From assembly GCA_904502105.1 (NCBI GenBank), contig CAJGDF010000001.1, positions 1-23,827 on the forward strand: DNA of 23,827 nt. Reading direction: 5' to 3'. The number at the start of each line of letters is the position of its first letter. The first letter of the stretch is position 1. Position numbers and translations under genes: made by a program. Positions 17,406-23,827 of the stretch are shown in pieces. The notes beneath the pieces were generated by a model. That model was not told where the DNA came from. It did not search any database and saw only the letters and a list, made by a program, of their open reading frames with translations. Source of the DNA: an uncultured Clostridia bacterium. Its GTDB lineage: Bacteria > Bacillota > Clostridia > Oscillospirales > UBA644.

Positions 17406-18773
17406 TTAGTTTTTAAGGCTCTGAATGGGAGCCGGGATACGTCCGCCGCGGGAAATGAATTTCGCGGGAGAGTATGAGCTGATTTTCATTATGGGAGCTT
17501 CGCCGAGAAGACCGCCGAATTCAACAGTATCACCGACTGTTTTGCCGTATGCGGGAATTACGCGGACAGCGGTTGTTTTGGAGTTAACAACGCCGATAGC
17601 AGCTTCGTCTGCGATAAGAGCGGAGATGACTTCTTCGGGAGTGTCGCCGGGAACAGCGATCATATCAAGACCAACGGAGCAAACCGCAGTCATAGCTTCA
17701 AGCTTTTCAAGGCTGAGAGCGCCGCTTCTTGCAGCCGCGATCATACCCGCGTCTTCGGAAACGGGAATAAACGCGCCGGAAAGACCGCCTACGTGAGAGG
17801 AAGCCATAACGCCGCCTTTTTTAACCGCATCGTTAAGAAGAGCAAGAGCAGCTGTTGTACCGCAGGAGCCGCAGCTTTCGAGACCCATTTCCTCAAGGAT
17901 ATAAGCAACAGAGTCACCGATAGCGGGAGTGGGAGCAAGGGAAAGGTCAACGATACCGAAGGGGATATTAAGACGTTTGGACGCTTCGGTAGCAACGAGC
18001 TGACCCATTCTTGTGATCTTGAATGCGGTCTTTTTAATGGTTTCAGCAACCTCTGTAAGGTCACCGGAGCATTTTTCAAGAGCTTTTTTAACAACACCGG
18101 GGCCGGAAACGCCGACGTTGATCATGCATTCGCCTTCACCGGAGCCATGGAACGCACCTGCCATGAAGGGGTTATCTTCGGGAACGTTTGCGAAAACAAC
18201 AAGCTTCGCACAGCCGATAGAATCGTTATCTTTTGTTAAATAAGCGAGTTTTTTGATAGTTTTACCCATAAGAGCAACAGCATCCATATTGATGCCGGCT
18301 TTGGTGGAAGCAATATTTACGGAAGAACATACGTTGTTCGTTACCGCAAGAGCGTTGGGTATAGAATTGATAAGAGCTCTGTCGCTTACGGAAAAACCCT
18401 TCTGAACAAGGGCAGAGTAACCGCCGATGAAGTTAACGCCGCAGGTATTGGCAACGTTCTGAAGAGTTTCGGCAAAGGGAGTGCAGTCAAAGGTGGGATC
18501 TTCGCCGACAGCAGCGGAAGCGATGGTTGCGATAGGTGTTACCGAAATACGTTTATTGATGATAGGAATACCGAATTCCTTTTCAATGCTTTCGCCTGTT
18601 GCAACAAGGTTTTCTGCTTTTTTACAGATCTTATCGTAAATTTTGGAACAGCATTTCTTAACATCGTCATCGATACAGGAATGAAGAGAAATACCCATAG
18701 TGATTGTACGGACATCAAGGTGTTCCTGAGTTATCATATTTATTGTTTCAAGTATCTTATTGTCGTTAAGCAT
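17406..18773 (-). CDS. PFL-like family protein, UPF0210 / DUF711
   Basis: The 455-residue product starts at [14 protein letters not shown], with ACGGAG 8 bases before; an in-frame upstream ATG (18827) would add 18 residues of unlikely sequence. It shows the family's conserved stretches: [17 protein letters not shown] (from about residue 20), [20 protein letters not shown], and many glycine-rich segments ([35 protein letters not shown]). Structures of this family resemble pyruvate-formate-lyase-like barrels, but no reaction is established. I do not see the PFL glycyl-radical motif. Across Firmicutes it commonly pairs with an UPF0237 ACT protein, as here, where the ACT gene lies just upstream. 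Placement inside the arginine operon suggests a link with amino-acid metabolism; the function remains unknown. Confidence 0.9.
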   Translation of the reverse strand: MLNDNKILETINMITQEHLDVRTITMGISLHSCIDDDVKKCCSKIYDKICKKAENLVATGESIEKEFGIPIINKRISVTPIATIASAAVGEDPTFDCTPFAETLQNVANTCGVNFIGGYSALVQKGFSVSDRALINSIPNALAVTNNVCSSVNIASTKAGINMDAVALMGKTIKKLAYLTKDNDSIGCAKLVVFANVPEDNPFMAGAFHGSGEGECMINVGVSGPGVVKKALEKCSGDLTEVAETIKKTAFKITRMGQLVATEASKRLNIPFGIVDLSLAPTPAIGDSVAYILEEMGLESCGSCGTTAALALLNDAVKKGGVMASSHVGGLSGAFIPVSEDAGMIAAARSGALSLEKLEAMTAVCSVGLDMIAVPGDTPEEVISALIADEAAIGVVNSKTTAVRVIPAYGKTVGDTVEFGGLLGEAPIMKISSYSPAKFISRGGRIPAPIQSLKN

Positions 18774-18805
18774 AATATTTTCTCCGTTCTTAAACGCTTT
18801 TAAAA

Positions 18806-18853
18806 CAGCCCGAAGCGGCATTCTCATGTTATAACACGAAAACGCCGCGGCTG
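18806..18853 (-). other. Long imperfect stem-loop between the ACT and UPF0210 genes
   Basis: CAGCC (18806-18810) pairs with GGCTG (18849-18853), and GCGGC (18815-18819) with GCCGC (18844-18848). Pairing continues inward through TTCTC/GAAAA-type and G-T pairs to a tiny loop in GTTATAAC. Four unpaired bases (18811-18814) make it asymmetric. On the minus strand TGTTTTAAAA follows, a poor T-run. It may partly terminate, or protect or process, the operon mRNA after the ACT gene. Confidence 0.5.
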
Positions 18854-18868
18854 ATAACAGTTTTCAGG

Positions 18869-19138
18869 TCAAATGTTATGCATTGCATTGAAGATATCTT
18901 CATGCATTGTATGGATAACAAGGTGTTCTTTCTGACCGAGATCATTCATTTTATCAACAAAATCCGCAAAACGGATCTTGAGATCGTCTATCTGAATGAG
19001 CATCGTCATAACAAACATTCCGCCGAATACTTTTTGAGTAATGTCGAGGATATTTGCGTTGGCAGCAAAACATTCTGCGCTGACCTTCGCGATAATACCG
19101 ACGGTATCTTTACCGGTTACGGTTATAACTGCGTTCAT
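18869..19138 (-). CDS. ACT domain-containing protein, UPF0237
   Basis: This 89-residue single ACT domain begins MNAVITVTGKDTVGIIAKVS and continues with ANANILDITQKVF, then FVMTMLIQID, the beta-alpha-beta-beta-alpha-beta pattern of ACT folds. ACT domains usually bind amino acids and pass the signal to an enzyme. A TTG four codons upstream (19150) is possible, but the conserved UPF0237 N terminus fits the ATG at 19138. The gene sits between argG and the UPF0210 gene, its usual partner, with 95 bases to the latter. A role as arginine or ornithine sensor for the partner is a guess. Its ribosome binding site AGAAAGG is 28 bases from the ATG, with a small hairpin between. Confidence 0.9.
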   Translation of the reverse strand: MNAVITVTGKDTVGIIAKVSAECFAANANILDITQKVFGGMFVMTMLIQIDDLKIRFADFVDKMNDLGQKEHLVIHTMHEDIFNAMHNI

Positions 19139-19173
19139 TATATATACCAAAGCTTTTTGGGCTTTACCTTTCT
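19139..19173 (-). promoter_or_regulatory. ACT-gene leader: weak hairpin between Shine-Dalgarno and start codon
   Basis: On the minus strand AGAAAGG (19173-19167), one T, then AAAGC (19165-19161), loop CCAAAAA and GCTTT (19153-19149) are followed by 10 bases to the ATG. An alternative stem CCAAA/TTTGG is possible. It is the weakest of the three leaders of this design. The upstream 25 bases contain TAACATAA twice. Confidence 0.5.
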
Positions 19174-19199
19174 GTTATGTTACGGGGCTTATGTTATAA

Positions 19200-20435
19200 T
19201 TATTTGTTCTTTTTGTCGTGCATTGCTTTAACTTTGATGGGAAGACCGAAGAGGTTGATGAAGCCTGCGCTGTCTGTCTGGTCGTAAACATCGTCTTCTT
19301 CAAAGGTTGCAATATCTTCATCGTAGAGGGAATCGGGAGATGTTACACCTGCATTGATGATGTTGCCTTTATAGAGCTTGAGTTTAACGGTACCGTTAAC
19401 TGCTTTCTGAGTGTCGTCAACAAAAGCGGTAAGAGCTTCGCGGAGAGGAGTGAACCACTGACCGAAGTAAACGAGTTCAGCAAAACGGAGGCCTACCTGC
19501 TGTTTGAAGTGGAGAGTGTCTCTGTCAAGGCAAAGAGTTTCAAGAATATCATGAGCCTGATAAAGAATGGTTCCGCCGGGAGTTTCGTATACGCCTCTGG
19601 ATTTCATACCAACAAGACGGTTTTCAACAAGGTCAGCAATACCGATACCGTTTTCGCCGCCGAGCTTGTTAAGCTTTCTGATGATGTCGGAACCCTTCAT
19701 CTTTTCGCCGTCAACAGCAACGGGAGCACCGTTTTCGAAATCGATGGTTACATAAGTAGCCTTGTCGGGAGCTTTTTCGGGAGATACGCCGAGTTCGAGG
19801 ATCTTGTCGTAATTGGGTTCGTTAGCGGGATTTTCAAGGTCGAGACCTTCGTGAGAAAGATGCCAGAGGTTCATATCCTTGGAGTAGTTTGTTTCACGGC
19901 TTATCTTGAGGGGGATGTTGTGAGCTTCTGCGTAATCGATCTCCTCGTCACGGGATTTGATATCCCAGATTCTCCAGGGAGCGATGATGGGCATATCGGG
20001 AGCAAATGCTTTGATAGCGAGCTCGAAACGAACCTGGTCGTTACCTTTACCTGTACAGCCGTGAGCGATAGCGTCAGCGCCTTCAGCGAGAGCGATCTCA
20101 ACGATACGCTTAGCGATTATGGGACGAGCGAAGGATGTACCGAGAAGATATTTATTTTCGTATACTGCAGATGCTTTGAGTGTGGGGAAGATAAAATCGT
20201 CAACAAATTCGTCAACAAGATCTTCAATATAGATTTTGGATGCGCCTGTTTTGATAGCCTTTTCCTGAAGGCCTTCGAGTTCAACGCCCTGACCAACGTC
20301 AGCAGCAACAGCGATTACTTCGCAGTTATTGTAGTTTTCTTTGAGCCAGGGAATGATGATGGAAGTATCAAGTCCGCCGGAATATGCAAGAACTACTTTT
20401 TTTATACCGTCTTTTTTTACATTTAAATTACTCAT
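19200..20435 (-). CDS. argG: Argininosuccinate synthase
   Basis: The 411-residue ATP-dependent enzyme joins citrulline and aspartate. The N-type ATP pyrophosphatase loop [10 protein letters not shown] is at 17-26. [13 protein letters not shown] (citrulline/aspartate site), [22 protein letters not shown] and [10 protein letters not shown] are also characteristic. AGGAGA stands about 8 bases before the ATG. It is the first gene of the nine-gene arginine operon and lies behind a promoter overlapped by an ArgR-type box. The strand opposite argG is also open for about 400 codons, an effect of codon bias, not a gene. Confidence 0.96.
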   Translation of the reverse strand: MSNLNVKKDGIKKVVLAYSGGLDTSIIIPWLKENYNNCEVIAVAADVGQGVELEGLQEKAIKTGASKIYIEDLVDEFVDDFIFPTLKASAVYENKYLLGTSFARPIIAKRIVEIALAEGADAIAHGCTGKGNDQVRFELAIKAFAPDMPIIAPWRIWDIKSRDEEIDYAEAHNIPLKISRETNYSKDMNLWHLSHEGLDLENPANEPNYDKILELGVSPEKAPDKATYVTIDFENGAPVAVDGEKMKGSDIIRKLNKLGGENGIGIADLVENRLVGMKSRGVYETPGGTILYQAHDILETLCLDRDTLHFKQQVGLRFAELVYFGQWFTPLREALTAFVDDTQKAVNGTVKLKLYKGNIINAGVTSPDSLYDEDIATFEEDDVYDQTDSAGFINLFGLPIKVKAMHDKKNK

Positions 20436-20499
20436 TTTCTTTTTCTCCTAAAATATGTTCAATTAATTATTATACTGTATTCAATCGCATTCTTAATGC

Positions 20500-20534
20500 T
20501 GAATTATTATACATCACATTGAATAAAAATGCAA
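20500..20534 (-). promoter_or_regulatory. argG operon promoter overlapped by ArgR-type box
   Basis: On the minus strand TTGCAT (20534-20529) and TATAAT (20511-20506) are 17 bases apart. The -10 is embedded in 20500-20513, which reads TGAATTATTATACA on the plus strand and differs from the ARG box TGAATAATTATTCA at two of 14 positions. Nearer the gene a second copy of GTATAATAATT occurs (within 20465-20477), and between the copies lies GCATT-CTT-AATGC (20488-20500). ArgR repression by covering the -10 is inferred; no argR is in the window. Confidence 0.6.
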
Positions 20535-20595
20535 TATGTATTTATTTACAATCTTTATACCACCGAAAGGCCCGTATATGTTAAAGAATACCAAA

Positions 20596-21255
20596 TCACT
20601 GGAATTCGATCACAGAAGCGTCAAAAACTCCGGGGATCTCATGAAGAGAGTCGATAATATCCATATCCTTATTGCGAAGGCGTATTTCAGCGGAAAGTTC
20701 AACAGACTGTTTTGCTGTAACCTTTGCTTTTATTCTGTGTTTCGGCAAAGCCTTCATTTTCTGTTTAACATCCTGCGCGGCTTCGGGAGAATAGCGCACT
20801 GTTAAAAGATACTGAGCACCTGTACCTTTTTTGCTGAAGAACGAAAGGGCAAGATACAAAATACCCATTAGAACGTTAGCAAAAAGAGCCCAGAACATCA
20901 TGCCTGCACCTGCCATTATGCCTGCACCGACCGCCCAGAACATAAAGACCGTATCGACGGGATCCTTGACCGCCGTTCGGAAACGGACAATAGACAAAGC
21001 GCCGACCATACCGAGAGACAATGCAAGATTTGCGGTAACAGTCATGATAATTGCCGCAGTAACAACAGAAAGAAGCACAAGAGATAAAGCAAAACCCTTG
21101 TTAAAAACAACACCTCTGAATGTTGCTTTGTATATAAAGATTATAAATAAAGCGATGACAAAAGCGAGAAGTATCGAGATAACGACTTTCGTAAAAGAAA
21201 ATTCGCCCGAGAACTCACTGATAACACTGTTTTTGATAATATCCGAAAAGCTCAT
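20596..21255 (-). CDS. DUF4956 domain-containing membrane protein
   Basis: The 219-residue protein has hydrophobic helices at about 23-43, 54-74 and two more within 103-141, then a soluble C-terminal domain (148-219). The conserved DUF4956 block GALSIVRFRTAVKDPVD (85-101) lies between helices; its Arg, Lys and Asp residues in an otherwise membrane-like region are notable. No function is established. It follows the VTC gene by 14 bases, with AAGGAG as ribosome binding site, and is the last gene of the operon. A partner role for the polymerase, such as anchoring it or passing its product through the membrane, is inferred from this linkage alone. I see no clear terminator before the argG promoter. 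Confidence 0.88.
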   Translation of the reverse strand: MSFSDIIKNSVISEFSGEFSFTKVVISILLAFVIALFIIFIYKATFRGVVFNKGFALSLVLLSVVTAAIIMTVTANLALSLGMVGALSIVRFRTAVKDPVDTVFMFWAVGAGIMAGAGMMFWALFANVLMGILYLALSFFSKKGTGAQYLLTVRYSPEAAQDVKQKMKALPKHRIKAKVTAKQSVELSAEIRLRNKDMDIIDSLHEIPGVFDASVIEFQ

Positions 21256-21269
21256 ACAAAACTCCTTTT

Positions 21270-21935
21270 TTAATCTATTGCAAACTCAATAGCCATAGCG
21301 TATTTTGAAAAAGCAGTACGTTCTGCCGAAACCGATGAAAGGATCGGAACAAGAAATGAAGGGAAAGCATCGTCAAACTTGACTTCAACAACGGTTTTCG
21401 CCTCTGACGGAAGCGGAATAAACGGTTCGTTCGGCTCAAAAAGAGATGTTGACGAGCGGGAGAACCGAATATTTTCATCAACGGTTATTCTTGTGTTTTC
21501 CGCAGGGAAAACAAAGGCTGTCCTGTCATATTTGACATTGATAACGGGACGTAATCCGCAAGAAATACGCTTTGCATGAAATTCTTTTGCAAGATTATCA
21601 TCAGAAACGACATCTCTGCCTTCAAGAATTGAATAAACGTCGTTTTTATTCAATAAAAATGAATCTTTATTCACCATATCATTCTTTTTGTATTTTTTTT
21701 CAAGAACGATATACGAATCGTCACAGTTATAAAGCCGTATTCTGAATTTCTCTCGATTTTGATTTCCGTCGTTTTTTTCCGTATATGCGGAAAATTCGGG
21801 ATCGTCAAAATAGAGGCTGCAAATTGTATATTCTCCGTTCGGATAATGAGAATCTCGTTTAAGAACCGCACCCAAGAGGCTTTTCAGAATTTTTGCAGAC
21901 GGCTCGGAAACAAGAAATTTAAGTTCATGCCTCAT
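21270..21935 (-). CDS. Polyphosphate polymerase (VTC domain) protein
   Basis: The 221-residue protein is a single VTC tunnel domain of the CYTH-like fold. It shows RHELKF with Lys6, SLYFDD (40-45), KFRIRLY with Arg65 and Arg67, LEKKYKK (79-85), KYDR with Arg138, TRITVDENI (148-156), EVKF with Glu184 and SKYAMA with Lys211. These fit the basic tunnel residues and metal-binding glutamate of yeast Vtc4, which makes polyphosphate from ATP. SPX and membrane parts of the yeast protein are missing. The ATG overlaps the end of the CotH gene by 11 bases, with GGAGGG 8 bases upstream, so translation is likely coupled. Polymerase activity is inferred from these residues; another triphosphate-using role is possible. 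Confidence 0.9.
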   Translation of the reverse strand: MRHELKFLVSEPSAKILKSLLGAVLKRDSHYPNGEYTICSLYFDDPEFSAYTEKNDGNQNREKFRIRLYNCDDSYIVLEKKYKKNDMVNKDSFLLNKNDVYSILEGRDVVSDDNLAKEFHAKRISCGLRPVINVKYDRTAFVFPAENTRITVDENIRFSRSSTSLFEPNEPFIPLPSEAKTVVEVKFDDAFPSFLVPILSSVSAERTAFSKYAMAIEFAID

Positions 21936-23827
21936 TTATTTCGCCCTCCGTTTCAATTCTGTCTGCGGGATGCGAATATGCAAAGATCTCTTCCACGTTT
22001 TCTATCAGACCGAGCTCCGCCGCAAGATCAAACTCCGCACGCTGATCGTCTGTCATATAAAAATAATATTCGACCGCTGTATCAGTCAATAAAAACAACT
22101 TTTTGATCTCTGAAATAAGCTGATCCTTTCGGGTAAGACCCGAATCGTTTTTATCGGTAACAAAATATTTGATTACCTTGGTCTGCCAATCCCATGAGTT
22201 ATAGCTGTTGCCCCACTTATCGATATTTCTGCGGATCTCGTCGCCTATAAGGTCACGAAAGCTGTCAACTTTTTCGCAAACAAGATCTGCCTGAAATGTA
22301 TTATCGAGATGATACGAGAATCTGCGAAGAAACATATCAAAAAATTCGGGGCTTCGCAATAAGCCGTTTATAAGCTTTGTATTGTATTTATGAGCATATC
22401 CCGTACCCTGGGGATCGATCATAAACCAAAGACTGTAACCGTAATCCTCGGTCATTCCGTAGTCAAGATCGTAAAGTATCCAGCGCCATTTATTGTCGGT
22501 TTCACTGCTTCGGTAAAATTTTGCGTTACCTGAGTCTCTGTTTCCGTAAAAAGCCTGCGCAATAATAAAATCGGCAAAGCTTTCAACATCCACACGTTTT
22601 TTCATATAGCTGTAGTTTGATGTATCAGCCATATCGTAATTCTGTGCATACCACAAAACACTGTACCAGTCGTCGCTGCTTCCGTGAATAACGTTTCCGT
22701 TGCCGACAAGAAGATCGACGCTTTCGGGTGATACGCCAAGATGAGAAGAAATAAAGTTTTCGTCTATCTTTTCTCTGAGATAGTAAATACCGTAATATTC
22801 GCCGTTAATGTAAAGGACACATGCCTTATACCCCTGAATGAGAAGCTCCATATCCTTTGCAATATCGGTGCAAAGCTCGTCACGGAAAACCGTACGTCTG
22901 TAATCCTGAGAACCCGAACGCAAAACAAGGCTTTCAAATCGGGTTATTTCGGGAACATTTTCAAAAAGAGAGCAGTAAACCTCGGGATCTCCGTATTTCG
23001 CTCTGAATTTAAGCTGAAAGGAATGCTTTGGGTATTCTCTGTTAGACTGTCCGAACAGCTTCACACCGCAATCGGCAGCAAATCCCCATATTCCGTCAAA
23101 GAGTTCAACAGAGCATGAGCGTTCCCAATCCTGCCAGATATTGGCGGTTTTCGGATATGTTCCGTTTTCATTCGGCTCACCGCGAAAGCATATACCGGCT
23201 TCCTCACTCCAAAGCCCGTAAGGATCTGATGCAAGAGAAACGACAGGTAAAGAATGGTTTTCGTTAATTATATAGCTTTCGGTAATAACATCACTTAAAT
23301 ATTTTCCGTCTTCTTTACTTACGGCACGAATGACCGATGTAGAAGAAACGGTCAGCGGCTGATCGTAAACAAAGCTGTTTTCTGTTGGAACAGAACCGTC
23401 AAGAGTGTAAAAAACAGTTCCGTCTGATTCAAAGCTTACAGAAAAAGAATCTATGCCGTTGAATATACCGCCCTCAACAGACGGAACGGGTGCAGATGAA
23501 AAATAACGAAGGCCGTCATTATTTTCAGATCCCGGAGTTGGAGAAGTTATATAAACGAATCCTCCCTTTGACGGGGATCTGCCGTAAGACATACCGTATC
23601 CGATCTCTGTTAAAACAGCACCGTCGCAAAGAGAAAAGTCGCTGCCTTCTGACTTGTAAAGATAAAGCTCTTCATACTGAGAATCAAGCTTAAAATCGCA
23701 ATGAATAAACGATTGGGTTGACATTTCGGCTTTGCCCGAAGCAAAAACCAGAACAAATCCGTCGGGCTGCAATGTAATTGCGGGAAACCTCCAACGGTTC
23801 GGAACATTTTTATTTTGAGTAAGATAA
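21925..23827 (-). CDS. CotH kinase family protein, N-terminal part outside window
   Basis: The frame is open from the right edge to the TGA at 21925, at least 633 residues. Codons at the edge read NRWRFPAITLQPDGFVLVFASGK, the end of a lamin-tail domain, so the TTG at 23772 is not the true start. Next comes a chitobiase/hexosaminidase C-terminal-like domain (FYTLDGSVPTENS..., around 23310-23410), then the CotH kinase domain with FRDELCTDIA, ING-EYYGIYYLREKID and WRWILYDLDYG (22488-22456), whose aspartates match the atypical CotH kinase. In Bacillus CotH phosphorylates spore coat proteins; in other bacteria relatives are secreted or surface proteins. A signal peptide would lie outside the window. 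The gene overlaps the polyphosphate polymerase gene. Confidence 0.9.
   Translation of the reverse strand, partial: YLTQNKNVPNRWRFPAITLQPDGFVLVFASGKAEMSTQSFIHCDFKLDSQYEELYLYKSEGSDFSLCDGAVLTEIGYGMSYGRSPSKGGFVYITSPTPGSENNDGLRYFSSAPVPSVEGGIFNGIDSFSVSFESDGTVFYTLDGSVPTENSFVYDQPLTVSSTSVIRAVSKEDGKYLSDVITESYIINENHSLPVVSLASDPYGLWSEEAGICFRGEPNENGTYPKTANIWQDWERSCSVELFDGIWGFAADCGVKLFGQSNREYPKHSFQLKFRAKYGDPEVYCSLFENVPEITRFESLVLRSGSQDYRRTVFRDELCTDIAKDMELLIQGYKACVLYINGEYYGIYYLREKIDENFISSHLGVSPESVDLLVGNGNVIHGSSDDWYSVLWYAQNYDMADTSNYSYMKKRVDVESFADFIIAQAFYGNRDSGNAKFYRSSETDNKWRWILYDLDYGMTEDYGYSLWFMIDPQGTGYAHKYNTKLINGLLRSPEFFDMFLRRFSYHLDNTFQADLVCEKVDSFRDLIGDEIRRNIDKWGNSYNSWDWQTKVIKYFVTDKNDSGLTRKDQLISEIKKLFLLTDTAVEYYFYMTDDQRAEFDLAAELGLIENVEEIFAYSHPADRIETEGEINEA

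Noticed and set aside
19218..20426. 402-codon open frame on the plus strand opposite argG
   Set aside because: It mirrors a highly conserved argG, has cysteine- and phenylalanine-rich sequence with no recognisable family and no convincing ribosome binding site. It arises from codon bias on the real strand.
20540..20595. Terminator after the DUF4956 gene
   Set aside because: ATAC/GTAT can pair around 20562-20580, but the stem has inner mismatches and no T-run follows on the minus strand.
20436..20595. T-box or other arginine riboswitch before argG
   Set aside because: The region is short and A/T-rich, without the T-box core sequence or multi-stem layout; the ArgR-type box explains it better.
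1..23827. CRISPR arrays, tRNA or rRNA genes, insertion sequences, phage genes
   Set aside because: I saw no regularly spaced repeats, cloverleaf-like sequences, transposase motifs or integration features.

Overview
This window most likely comes from the chromosome of an endospore-forming member of the Clostridia (Bacillota), probably a gut or anaerobic lineage related to Oscillospirales/Ruminococcaceae. The sporulation pair spoIIGA-sigE, consensus Gram-positive-type promoters (TTGAAA-17-TATAAT), AAAGGAGG-type ribosome binding sites and the style of the arg operon all point there. The genus is inference. Nothing looks like a plasmid, phage or insertion sequence. Coding density is high, and the longest gene-free stretch is about 160 bases (20436-20595).

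Left part, 1-6542, minus strand: one giant reading frame that leaves the window before its stop codon. It has the order of a cyclic beta-1,2-glucan synthase (NdvB/ChvB type): membrane glycosyltransferase (GT84), more membrane helices, a glycoamylase-like cyclisation domain, then a GH94 phosphorylase domain. Facing away from it, 6668-8815 encodes the RNA-binding transcription accessory protein Tex, with its own promoter and a strong terminator.

Middle, 8894-10527, plus strand: spoIIGA (8951-9784) and sigE (9800-10483) encode the membrane protease and the pro-sigma factor that switch on mother-cell gene expression. They lie behind a promoter with an unusually long spacer, like the Spo0A-driven spoIIG promoter. 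A perfect 10-bp stem with T-runs on both sides ends sigE and also the converging arg operon.

Arginine operon, 10537-20435, minus strand, read right to left: argG, an ACT-domain protein (UPF0237), a UPF0210/DUF711 protein, argH, argC, argJ, argB, argD, argF. These nine genes supply every step from glutamate to arginine through the recycling (ArgJ) route. Upstream of argG is a consensus-like promoter overlapped by an ArgR-type box. Three genes that follow larger gaps (the ACT gene, argH, argF) share a leader in which an AGAAAGG Shine-Dalgarno sequence is separated from the start codon by a small hairpin. The argD-argF gap adds two more palindromes.

Right part, 20596-23827, minus strand: a tight three-gene operon of a CotH-family secreted kinase (5' end outside the window), a VTC-type polyphosphate polymerase and a DUF4956 membrane protein. 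Its grouping suggests a polyphosphate or phosphorylation system of the cell envelope or spore coat whose biology is largely open. The best candidates for new biology are this trio, the ACT/UPF0210 pair inside the arginine operon, and the repeated hairpin leaders.
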